A stretch of DNA of 35,665 nucleotides, taken from assembly GCA_019637615.1 (NCBI GenBank), contig JAHBVJ010000052.1, positions 1 through 35,665 on the forward strand. Direction: 5' to 3'. Of the stretch, positions 17,430 through 25,101 are shown piece by piece. Position 1 is the stretch's first letter, and each line of letters begins with the position of its first letter. This stretch comes from Anaerolineae bacterium. GTDB lineage: Bacteria > Chloroflexota > Anaerolineae > Aggregatilineales > UBA2796. The position numbers and the translations under genes were made by a program. Under the pieces are notes generated by a model that saw nothing but the letters and a program-made list of their open reading frames with translations, did no database searches and was not told where the DNA came from.

Positions 17430-19175
17430 CTACGATACTGGCGCGAGTTTTCCTTGCAGCAGGTACAGGATAATCCAGTGGTCAGCGCCCGTCGGGTTCT
17501 TCAAGATCGCGTCGCCTTCCGCCGGAAGACCCGTCACCAGCTTGGTGTTGACAGGCTCGACGCTCTGTTCAACGTTCAGCGGGATGAACGGCATCATATC
17601 GTTGAGGATCAGCGCGACCTTACCGGCGCGTTCCATCCGCACCGCGTTGTCCATGCTGTTGCTGGCGTTATTGATCAACGCGTTCAAGTCAACCTGCTCG
17701 CCGTTCCACTCGAACTGCATCGGGAAGTTGATGCCGTTCTGGCCCTCTGCCAGCGTGCCCTTGTTGAAGCGCTGCACCGGCCCGAAGAACTGACGCGTAG
17801 CAAACGGACTCTGGCTCGCCCAGCTCCACACGGAAAGCTCGAAGTTGCTCTCACGGATGGCGGCGGCGGTTTCCTGCCACGGCGTCGAACGTGCCGTGAT
17901 GTCGAAGCCAAACGCGTTCAACTGCGCGATGGCATCCTGCGCCGCGCCCGCGAAGTCCGCGAACTCAGCCGGGAACTTGTATTCAGCGCTGACGACCTTA
18001 CCATCCTTGTCCGCCCACTTGCCATCGGCGTTCTTGGTAAAGCCAACGCTTTCCATCAGCTTGCCAGCGCGCTCGATGTCAAAATCGTAATGATCGAGCT
18101 TGTCGATCACGTCCTTGGACAGCAGCGTGGGGACATTATCGTCCAGCAAGCCAGACATGTACACGGTGCCCACCGCGCCCGAACCAGTCAGGAAGGCATT
18201 CTGTTCACGGTTGATCGCCAACGCAGCCGCCTGACGGACTTCCTTGATATTCCACGGCGCGACGCTGTGGTTGAACAGCAGCGCGGGGCCGTAGCCGCGT
18301 GGGATCGTCACGAGGTTGATGCCCTGCGCCTTGAACTGGTCAATCGTCGCGGGCGGATACACGTCGGTCGAGTGGACGACTTCACCACTCAGCACGAGCG
18401 GCGTCGATTGTTCGGTCTCGCCCTGCCAAATCTTGATTTCACCAAACTTCACACTACCTGAGTAGATGCTATTGGGCTGCCAGTGCAGCGTCATCGAGGC
18501 TTGCCCGACGTCGGACAGCGCATAAGTGTACGGTCCGCTGGCGATCAGCGTTTCTGGCTTCAGACCCGTGATCTCCGCGCTGAGGTCTTTCCATTCCTGA
18601 TCAGCGCTCTTCTTGCCCGCCGCTACGAGGTCGATTGCCTTCTTGGCGAGTTCACCATAAGTCTGTGAGTCAACCACATAATCCTTGAGGATCAAGCGCT
18701 CGACTAAGGGAGATGCCTCGCCCTTGAACACGAACTGCGTGGTCTTGTCGTCTACCTTCTTGACCTCAGACAGGTAAGTCCAGTCCGACCAGCCCATGAT
18801 CCGACCGATGGCGAACGTGTTTACCACGTCATCGCTGGTGACTGGCTTACCATCGCTCCACTTGGCATCCTTGAGCGTGACTTCGTAGGCTTTGTTGTCA
18901 GCCGTATAACCCCATTTTTCTGCCAGCAAGCCTTCGTACTTGTCATCAGCCCAATGATAGAAGGCAAATGGCAACGTCACGTAGGAACGGAAAATCGAGC
19001 CGAGGTTATCGTTCAGACCACCCGTCGCCCAACCGTTGAGGTTATGATCAGGGGGTAAGACATAAGGCCACGTGCCCGACCATGTGCCTTTTGGTGCTTC
19101 CTGCGCCGAAGCGGACAGGTTGACCATGCCGAATAGTGAAACGATTAAAATAGCGACTAAAACGAGCCGTTTCAT
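17430..19175 (-). CDS. Family-5 ABC substrate-binding protein
   Basis: The 581-residue protein is of the SBP_bac_5 type, which binds oligopeptides, and in some cases oligosaccharides such as cellobiose. It starts at ATG 19175, preceded by the strong site AGGAGAGG. It has a classical signal peptide (MKRLVLVAILIVSLFGM) with likely cleavage after SASA at residue 24 and no lipobox Cys. The mature N-terminus (PYVLPPDHNLNGW) and later features (LLAEKWGY, WSDGKPVTSDDVV, LRQAAALAINRE-like EVRQAAALAINRE) follow the family pattern. It is the first gene of the nine-gene run containing NagZ and NamZ, so a muropeptide or amino-sugar oligosaccharide ligand is inferred. Lack of a lipid anchor leaves its retention at the cell surface unexplained. 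Confidence 0.92.
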   Translation of the reverse strand: MKRLVLVAILIVSLFGMVNLSASAQEAPKGTWSGTWPYVLPPDHNLNGWATGGLNDNLGSIFRSYVTLPFAFYHWADDKYEGLLAEKWGYTADNKAYEVTLKDAKWSDGKPVTSDDVVNTFAIGRIMGWSDWTYLSEVKKVDDKTTQFVFKGEASPLVERLILKDYVVDSQTYGELAKKAIDLVAAGKKSADQEWKDLSAEITGLKPETLIASGPYTYALSDVGQASMTLHWQPNSIYSGSVKFGEIKIWQGETEQSTPLVLSGEVVHSTDVYPPATIDQFKAQGINLVTIPRGYGPALLFNHSVAPWNIKEVRQAAALAINREQNAFLTGSGAVGTVYMSGLLDDNVPTLLSKDVIDKLDHYDFDIERAGKLMESVGFTKNADGKWADKDGKVVSAEYKFPAEFADFAGAAQDAIAQLNAFGFDITARSTPWQETAAAIRESNFELSVWSWASQSPFATRQFFGPVQRFNKGTLAEGQNGINFPMQFEWNGEQVDLNALINNASNSMDNAVRMERAGKVALILNDMMPFIPLNVEQSVEPVNTKLVTGLPAEGDAILKNPTGADHWIILYLLQGKLAPVS

Positions 19176-19308
19176 AAATTGTCCTCTCCTGTTAATTCGT
19201 AACAAATGGAATTTGCCGTTGAATTGGTTGTCAAGATCGTTGACGGCCTCCTTCTGCTCGTCGCCACTGAGACAGGCGAGCAATAAACTATACGGACAGG
19301 GGACACTG

Positions 19309-19337
19309 ACTATAGCAACGTTACGCGTCTAGCGCAA
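19309..19337 (-). promoter_or_regulatory. Possible promoter of the importer/NagZ/NamZ operon
   Basis: On the minus strand TTGCGC and TATAGT are separated by 17 bases, with a TGC extension before the -10. Transcription would start near 19302, giving a leader of about 125 bases before the binding-protein ATG. The -35 is poor, so this is tentative. Confidence 0.4.
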
Positions 19338-19383
19338 TGAAATTCTCTGCACTTGTGCGTAGGAAACAGCAGGCTGTGTTGGG

Positions 19384-19434
19384 AGGTAGTAAAAATTAGC
19401 GTGAGGGATACTACCTATTGATAGCGTCCCTCAC
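19384..19434 (-). terminator. Rho-independent terminator of the double solute-binding protein gene
   Basis: The arms GTGAGGGA and TCCCTCAC (19401-19408 and 19427-19434) form an 8-bp stem. On the minus strand it is followed by GCTAATTTTTA, a T-tract. A second, mutually exclusive pairing exists between AGGTAGT (19384-19390) and ACTACCT (19410-19416), which lies in the terminator loop. This could weaken termination. Confidence 0.65.
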
Positions 19435-19447
19435 CTGCAATCTAGCC

Positions 19448-22072
19448 TCAGCCCTTGGGCTGACCGTCATAGATGGAACTCAGCCGCGAGTCAACCTTCA
19501 CCGCGCACACGGCGAAAGCTTTGTAGTACTCCTTCACGCTGTCTTCGGAGTAAGGTTCATATGCGGGTAAGGTAGCCGCGCACGCTTGGAAGTCTTTGGC
19601 GTAAACTTCGGCCTGTTGCAGCGCGGAATCCAGATCAGCGCCGTCGATCACGTATTTGTCGAATGCCTCGTTCAGCCAATGTTGCAGCAAGTAAATGGTG
19701 GGATCAGCGTTCATCGGATCAGGCATGATCAAGGTGTTCGGGTCTGCCAGTTGATCAGCGATGGCGTTATACGTGGTCACCATCTCGCTGCCCTGTGCCG
19801 CGCTCAACGCCGGATCATTGATCAGCGAACGACGCGCGGGCATCCCCGAAAACAGCTCAGGATGTTTGGCGAAGGTGCTGATCCAGCGGTAGCACGCATC
19901 AGGGTTTGCCGAAGTCGCCATGATCGCCGCGAAGCCGATTCCATACGACGTGCCCGCGAACTGCGTGCCGCGCGGATAACTGATCGGCCTAAATGGCGAT
20001 TGGGCAGTTTCGTTGTCAACATTCAAGCTGTCGTCGTACAGGGCGGTCGTCTCGGTGGGGACGCCCGGATTCGAACTGCCTGTCAGATCGCTCAATGTCG
20101 GATACTTGATGTAGCCTTGTTTCGCCAGATCGAGCACCTCACGGATAGCGGTGACAGTCGCCGCCTCGGTGAAGTTGATCGTCGGCGGGCTGGTGCGGAA
20201 GTCAAGCGGGATTCCGCCATAGGCTGCCATCAGCATCAGCAGCGGGCTGCCATTCGAGTACCCGTTCAAGAAAAATGGCGGATCCCCAGCAGTATTTTGC
20301 TTGAGCGCGATCAACGTATCTTTGAACTGATCCACCGTCCAACTGCTATCGGGGATGCTGACGCCCGCTTGGTTGAACACGTCGCGGTTGTACTTGAGCA
20401 CCGATGGGAAAATGACAATCGGCATTGCCCACACCTTACCATCAATGGTGAGCCGCTCTAGCGTGCTGCCGATCATATCGTCCTTGTCAAAGGTGGGATC
20501 AGCCGCCAGCAGTGGATCGAGGCTCAACAGCGAACCAACCGACTGCGCCGACATCGTATTGATCGGCATATAAAAACAGTCGTAGTTATCTTTGTTGGTC
20601 GTGTCGAGCCGGAAATCCTTTTCGAACACGATCTGGCGCACTTGCGGATCATGGCTGATGAAATCCGCGATCACGTCGTCCCACAGCGCTTGCGTCGGCA
20701 GCGGATCAGCGAACTCGCCTACGCCGAATTTGATCGCTACCTCGCCTGCTTGCAAATTGGGCGGTGGCGCGGGCGTCGCAACGAAAATGGTATCCGTCGC
20801 TTTCCGCGCAATCGCTGCTTGTTGATCGCTGACAGCCTGTGCCGTCTCTGCTTCCAGCGCCGTTTTCGCGTCCACCTGCGCATCCTTCATCTGCTTCAAT
20901 GCGCTGCTGAAATAATCCATGAAGCGCAGATTGGCAGTTGGAATGGCGGCCTCAATAGCCGTTCGCAGGAAGGTCTGATCGTCGGGCGAATAAGCCGCCA
21001 GCGCGTCCTCAAATAGGCTCGTGCGGGCGGGTAGACTGCTCAATAAGCTGGCGATTTCGGGACGCGTGGTCAAATATTTCGCCAGCGCATAAGCTTGTTC
21101 GGGGTACTGTGTGCCGCCGCTTACCGCGAAGGCTTCGACATCCAGTCCGGCACGATTACCCGGCAGTAAGCTGCTCGTCTGCACGACGCTTGTCTCTGGG
21201 GCAGCTTGAGCGGCAGGGCCACTAGAGGTAGATATCAGAATATTATGCGGTACGATGTTCAAAGGGATCTCCCCGAATCTCCCTTTTGACGTAATACCTG
21301 TGTTCGCCCCCATCAAAGCGCTCCACGTCGTGGCGAAGTTGTCGATGCCTTCCTTGTCGAGGCTGGGCGTTTCTGGCTGCGTCGTGGGATCGATGAAGGT
21401 AAATCCGCCCAAACTCGCGATGATCATGCCGTCGTTGTAACCCTCAATCAACCCCATCAACGCGGGCGTCTGCACTTGACCATTCGCGTCTTTCACCGTT
21501 AATTGTTGAATCGCGTTGGCGAATTCGTCCAGCGTCCATGTGCTCGGCGGTGCGCTGAAACCAGCCTGAGCAAGGGCGTTAGCATCATATTGTATGAACC
21601 ACACAGTTGCGGCGGCAGGCAACGCCCACATGCCGTTGTCCCATTGGAACGCTTGCCAGACAGGCTGCTGGAAATCATCCGGATTCAAGTTGCCATCAGC
21701 GCTCGCCAATGGCGCGAGGTCAAGGAAATAACCTGCGCTCACGCTGGCAGGGGAAATCGTCCGCGCGTTGACCATCAATACATCACCCGACGAAACGTAC
21801 TTACCCATCGCGTCGAGATGCGCGTCAAGTCCTTCGGCGGCGGGCGGAATACTACCTGTTGATCGCTTAACCAGATGAATCGTGACGCCCGGATTTGCGC
21901 TTTCAAAGTCGCTGACGACTGAATTGGTGAATGCTTCTTCTAGATAATCGGGGATAACCAACGAGAGCGTGATCGAATCGGCCTGACTAGGTCGCACTGC
22001 AAACGGCAGGATCGCCGCAAGCAGCACAAGGCCAGTCACCATGACGAGGAATTTACGTTTACTCAGTTGCAT
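19448..22072 (-). CDS. Exported protein with two fused family-1 solute-binding domains
   Basis: The 874-residue protein starts at ATG 22072 with AAAAGG seven bases upstream and has a signal peptide (hydrophobic 8-26, cleavage near SQA, about residue 31). Two extracellular solute-binding (SBP_bac_1, sugar-type) domains follow in tandem. Domain 1 spans about 33-425, then comes a Pro-rich linker (ATPAPPPN) near 432-440, then domain 2 to the end. The repeat is visible directly: DNGMWALP...YDANALAQAGFSAP...TWTLDEF in domain 1 matches DGKVWAMP...YNRDVFNQAGVSIP...SWTVDQF in domain 2. Both halves also carry a PARRSL/PARTSL-type motif. No permease or ATPase adjoins it, so the transporter partner must be elsewhere, or the protein is a sensor or scavenger. 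There is no lipobox. Confidence 0.85.
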   Translation of the reverse strand: MQLSKRKFLVMVTGLVLLAAILPFAVRPSQADSITLSLVIPDYLEEAFTNSVVSDFESANPGVTIHLVKRSTGSIPPAAEGLDAHLDAMGKYVSSGDVLMVNARTISPASVSAGYFLDLAPLASADGNLNPDDFQQPVWQAFQWDNGMWALPAAATVWFIQYDANALAQAGFSAPPSTWTLDEFANAIQQLTVKDANGQVQTPALMGLIEGYNDGMIIASLGGFTFIDPTTQPETPSLDKEGIDNFATTWSALMGANTGITSKGRFGEIPLNIVPHNILISTSSGPAAQAAPETSVVQTSSLLPGNRAGLDVEAFAVSGGTQYPEQAYALAKYLTTRPEIASLLSSLPARTSLFEDALAAYSPDDQTFLRTAIEAAIPTANLRFMDYFSSALKQMKDAQVDAKTALEAETAQAVSDQQAAIARKATDTIFVATPAPPPNLQAGEVAIKFGVGEFADPLPTQALWDDVIADFISHDPQVRQIVFEKDFRLDTTNKDNYDCFYMPINTMSAQSVGSLLSLDPLLAADPTFDKDDMIGSTLERLTIDGKVWAMPIVIFPSVLKYNRDVFNQAGVSIPDSSWTVDQFKDTLIALKQNTAGDPPFFLNGYSNGSPLLMLMAAYGGIPLDFRTSPPTINFTEAATVTAIREVLDLAKQGYIKYPTLSDLTGSSNPGVPTETTALYDDSLNVDNETAQSPFRPISYPRGTQFAGTSYGIGFAAIMATSANPDACYRWISTFAKHPELFSGMPARRSLINDPALSAAQGSEMVTTYNAIADQLADPNTLIMPDPMNADPTIYLLQHWLNEAFDKYVIDGADLDSALQQAEVYAKDFQACAATLPAYEPYSEDSVKEYYKAFAVCAVKVDSRLSSIYDGQPKG

Positions 22073-22299
22073 AACGCTGCCTTTTGGGAAAATGGTGTCT
22101 GCGAAGAATCTGCGATGAGCCATACGCGGGCGCATTCTAGCCCGCCTTTATGAGTTAGGTGTGAAAAAGCCGTTAATAACCATCCACGCTGCTAAGGCAC
22201 TGCAAAATGATGCGGTGATGAGAAATCGGGCTTGCCAATTCAATTATGGGTTCTCAGAACATATCTTCAAATTATTACACAATTTTAACAATATGTTCC

Positions 22300-22327
22300 T
22301 TGACAATCCGAATTTTTGTCTTATAAT
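22300..22327 (+). promoter_or_regulatory. Perfect sigma-70 promoter without an evident gene
   Basis: TTGACA and TATAAT are separated by 16 bases, both exact consensus hexamers. Transcription would begin near 22334. The next protein gene starts 630 bases downstream and has its own promoter, so this one may drive a small RNA. A five-codon frame (MNTVR) lies just after the start point without a clear ribosome site. Confidence 0.75.
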
Positions 22328-22519
22328 GTGTAAGATGAATACGGTTAGGTAGCAAACCTCGCCTCACGTATTCTCAAGTTATCTTCTTCTTGTCTGCCGT
22401 AAATAATCCTTCAGTACTAGACACCTATTTTTCCTGACTTATCGTCAAGACACACAAATCCGGCGGGGCACCCGATTTGCATGAACTCAGCACTCAGAAC
22501 TAAGCACTTTCTTCACCGC

Positions 22520-22636
22520 CCTGTTTTTCCCTGTTAAGCCCTGATCTAGCCCTGTTATTTTCGGCTCAGGACAGCTCATTGAGCAGAGAAAAGCACTAGG
22601 CCAGTTATTTGCCTGTTTATCAGGGTTAACAGGGCT
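22520..22636 (+). ncRNA. Candidate structured RNA or repeat element
   Basis: The stretch contains several copies of CCCTGTT/CCCTGA and their inverted partners. A 16-base left arm (22529-22544) pairs with 22620-22634 with one bulged base, and AGCCCTGTTA (22548-22557) pairs exactly with TAACAGGGCT (22627-22636). GCTCATTGAGC forms a small internal hairpin. It lies downstream of the perfect promoter at 22300. It may be part of a small RNA or an intergenic palindromic repeat; no known RNA family is recognised. Confidence 0.35.
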
Positions 22637-22909
22637 ATCACGGTTCATAAGTGTCCACGCCCAATGTATACGCCTGTGTGAAAATCGGAAACTTTTTCAG
22701 CGAGGTACTTCAACCTATGGCGCATTCAATCACCGCTTCTCTCTCACCTCACCATCTCATACCAAGGAGTCGCCCTTCGTATTTACTTAGCACTATCCTT
22801 CACGCCGCACCCGGCACGTACTCGCCAATGATCCCGTTCCACCCTCAGCACGGGATCACACAAAGGATCATTAGTTCTGCACATCTCCCGCCGCCACGCC
22901 GCCGTTCAG

Positions 22910-22937
22910 TTGATTTTTCGGGTAGATACGCTATGAT
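22910..22937 (+). promoter_or_regulatory. Promoter of the M23 peptidase gene
   Basis: TTGATT and TATGAT are separated by 16 bases, the same spacing as the three perfect promoters in the window. The start point would be near 22944, about 23 bases before the chosen ATG. Confidence 0.55.
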
Positions 22938-22966
22938 GCGCCAACTTGTCGTTGTACGGGGTTGTG

Positions 22967-24661
22967 ATGATGAGACGTTGCCTGCCGGTCATACTTGCGT
23001 CCAGCTTGTTAATCGCCGTTTCGCAACCCGTTGCTGCCCAACCACCATCGCCCCCGCCGTTCGACCTGCCCTTCGCCAAGCCACCAAGTCCGGAGACATG
23101 GATGTTTGAGCAGTATTACGGCAACACGCTGGACGCCTCCAACTACGGCAAGTATTGGTACGCGGCGGGGCAAGGGCTGCACTTCGGGATGGATTTCGAA
23201 GCCCCCTGTGGCACGCCAGTGACCGCGATTGCCGACGGTGTCATCGACCAGATCGACAATCAACTGTTTGGCGCTGCGCCGCACAACCTCGTCATCCGTC
23301 ACGACCAATACGGCTACGTGTCGGTGTATGGGCATCTACACGAGAAGGTAACGTTGTTGCGCGGTCAGCCCGTCAAACGTGGCGAGGTGGTCGCGGTGAC
23401 TGGCGATCCTGACCTGAACTGCCACTCACGCCCGCATCTGCATCTAGAGATTCGCAGTCTCGACTATCGGACGGCCTATAATCCCGCGCCGCTCATCAAT
23501 GCCGATTGGGACATGCTCTACAGCCTGCATCCATCCGACTTTAGCGGGTTCGCCAAAGACCTACGCCGTCCCAACCGCTGGCAGTTCAATGAAGATCAAC
23601 CGCCGACGGACTTTAACGGCAACGCGGTGAACAACTTCTCGCAGAGTTGGCCTGCCTCCTACCGTGTCCAGCCGCCGCCGATCACCTTGCCAGCGACTCT
23701 CGCGCAACCGCTCAACGCCAACATGCCCATCCATTTGCAGCGGCTAACCCAAACAGGCTGTTGCACCCGTCCGTGGTGGACGCCGGATAGTCAGGCCGTC
23801 CAATATCTCGACATCCAGCCCGATCAAGACCTTGCCAGCGTCTATCAGGTCGGCCTGCGCGGTGGCACTCCTACAGTGATCAGCGCATCGCCTCCCGCCA
23901 TCGTCGCTCCCAACGGCAAATATGAAGTGCGCGTGATCGGCAACAACATGACGCTCGTGGAATTGGCGACCGACAAACGCACGAACCTGTTTACGCGGGG
24001 AGCCTATCCACGATTTTCGCCCAACAGCACACGCTTGTTATGGCATATCCGCCCTGCCGATGACATCCCCGGTGAGATCGCGCCCCGCACCGAGATATGG
24101 ATCGCGGACGTGGCGACGGGCGAGGCCACCTTATTGCGCACCCAGAGCGGCGGCGCAGTGCGCTGGCTCGATGAAGATCGCCTGCTTATCAGCGAGATCA
24201 AAAATTACTCGCAAGACGTCAGCCTATCAATCCTCACCATCAGCACGAAGGAAGTACAACCGCTGATCGAGACCAGTTTCATGCGCTCGTTGACGGTGGC
24301 TCCCGGCGGCAAGTATCTGATGTACGCGCTGTATTTTCAGGACAAGCCTGATGCCAGTGGAGTCTTCTTGCTGGAAACGCAACCCGGCGCGGTGCCTAAG
24401 CAACTGCCATTTTTCGGTGGTTGGCGCTGGCGGGATAGCAGCAGCGTACTTTATATCCCGTTCGGTGAAACGCCGATGTCGCTCGTACTGTATGACATCA
24501 CGACAAACTCGCAGCAGCAGCTTCAAGTGCCCAAGTTCGAGACGTTTCGGATCGCGACGGCAGATTGGGAAGTCTCGCCCGATGGACGGCATATCGTCTT
24601 TGTAGAAGGCCGTGATCATGCCATCTGGGTGATCGACTTACCTGTGCGCGATTGGTTCTAG
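22967..24661 (+). CDS. Secreted M23 (LytM-type) metallopeptidase with C-terminal propeller-like domain
   Basis: The 564-residue protein has a signal peptide (MMRRCLPVILASSLLIAV, cleavage near AAQ at 24-25). The M23 domain spans about 50-175 with all active residues: His72 and Asp76 in HFGMD, His123 in YGHLH, and His157/His159 in HLHLEI. It should therefore be an active zinc endopeptidase for peptidoglycan or peptide bridges. Residues about 245-564 carry TolB/PD40-like blades (WWTPDS, PRFSPNS, VSPDG). I start it at ATG 22967; Met9 is equally possible, while TTG at 22946 would add seven residues before the signal peptide. It stands alone, with its own promoter just upstream. The propeller may target the enzyme to a surface ligand. 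Confidence 0.88.
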   Translation: MMRRCLPVILASSLLIAVSQPVAAQPPSPPPFDLPFAKPPSPETWMFEQYYGNTLDASNYGKYWYAAGQGLHFGMDFEAPCGTPVTAIADGVIDQIDNQLFGAAPHNLVIRHDQYGYVSVYGHLHEKVTLLRGQPVKRGEVVAVTGDPDLNCHSRPHLHLEIRSLDYRTAYNPAPLINADWDMLYSLHPSDFSGFAKDLRRPNRWQFNEDQPPTDFNGNAVNNFSQSWPASYRVQPPPITLPATLAQPLNANMPIHLQRLTQTGCCTRPWWTPDSQAVQYLDIQPDQDLASVYQVGLRGGTPTVISASPPAIVAPNGKYEVRVIGNNMTLVELATDKRTNLFTRGAYPRFSPNSTRLLWHIRPADDIPGEIAPRTEIWIADVATGEATLLRTQSGGAVRWLDEDRLLISEIKNYSQDVSLSILTISTKEVQPLIETSFMRSLTVAPGGKYLMYALYFQDKPDASGVFLLETQPGAVPKQLPFFGGWRWRDSSSVLYIPFGETPMSLVLYDITTNSQQQLQVPKFETFRIATADWEVSPDGRHIVFVEGRDHAIWVIDLPVRDWF

Positions 24662-24718
24662 CACGCCCGATTCTCGTGAATCGATCCGCCCATATAGTGT
24701 CAGATTCGAGGATGGGGG

Positions 24719-24748
24719 TTGCCATTTAGGGCAGTATCATGCTATACT
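24719..24748 (+). promoter_or_regulatory. Promoter of the DMT exporter leader
   Basis: TTGCCA and TATACT lie 18 bases apart, with a TGC extended -10. The start point would be near 24755, about 25 bases before the leader frame and 345 before the exporter ATG. Confidence 0.55.
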
Positions 24749-24778
24749 GGCTCCGTCGTTGGCTATATCAGGGACTTT

Positions 24779-24862
24779 ATGCGCTTTGTCATACGCACAC
24801 GTTACCCTCACAAATTCCCATTAACCCACAAACTTCGCTTGCGGCGTCCCGTCGATCCCTAG
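24779..24862 (+). CDS. Possible 27-residue leader peptide
   Basis: An ATG with AGGGA four bases upstream opens a 27-codon frame ending in TAG. The peptide begins MRFVIRTRYPHKF and is very basic, with nine Arg/Lys and two His. It starts just after the predicted transcription start of the exporter. Such upstream frames can control a resistance or efflux gene by ribosome stalling, but no mutually exclusive hairpins were worked out here. It may be chance. Confidence 0.3.
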   Translation: MRFVIRTRYPHKFPLTHKLRLRRPVDP

Positions 24863-25101
24863 CGTCGCTGAATCCTACCTGTTTCTCAAACCGATAACTG
24901 AATCCTGCTGTAGAGCACGCTTGTTGCGCATCTCTTGGTATTTATGCTTGCCTTGTGATGCCCGCCTGACGACCTAGCTGCGCCTACCACGCTGGTTGCT
25001 GGCTCTGCTTCGTTTCATTTATCGTATCGTCACCTTGTTCACCCAAATTCGGACTGAGGCACCTGACGTGTAAGCCTGTCTCACAAACAGTCGAGGCTGT
25101 T

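Larger units (their letters stand above)
22073..22966. other. Gene-free 0.9-kb region with promoter and structured repeat segment
   Basis: No protein gene with family resemblance was found here. It holds the upstream region of the double binding protein, an AT-rich stretch (22220-22330) ending in a perfect promoter, an imperfect direct repeat AACTCAGCAC/AACTAAGCAC (22484-22507), a block of CCCTGTT-type repeats with inverted copies (22520-22636), and a promoter for the M23 gene. Open frames crossing it (for example 22651 to 23109) have non-protein-like composition and run out of frame into the M23 gene. Confidence 0.55.
24662..25101. other. 440-bp intergenic region: promoter and long leader of the exporter gene
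   Basis: It holds a promoter at 24719-24748 and, after it, a pyrimidine-rich leader of about 345 bases that includes a short open frame (24779-24862). I recognise no known riboswitch class by eye and no further gene. Confidence 0.5.

Noticed and set aside
17352..18461. 369-residue open frame opposite the family-5 binding protein
   Set aside because: It is an antisense shadow; the minus-strand frame has a signal peptide, strong ribosome site and family motifs.
19586..20461. 291-residue open frame opposite the double solute-binding protein
   Set aside because: Antisense shadow of a well-supported gene, rich in Arg/His as expected from the reverse complement of GC-rich coding sequence.
22161..22352. 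63-residue open frame in the gene-free region
   Set aside because: It contains the perfect promoter at 22300-22327 within its last codons, has no ribosome site and resembles no family.
22484..22636. CRISPR-like array
   Set aside because: Repeats are short, imperfect and irregularly spaced, with no spacers of constant length and no cas genes.
22651..23109. 152-residue open frame overlapping the start of the M23 gene
   Set aside because: Composition is not protein-like and it runs in another frame through the M23 signal peptide and catalytic domain, whose conserved residues are clear.
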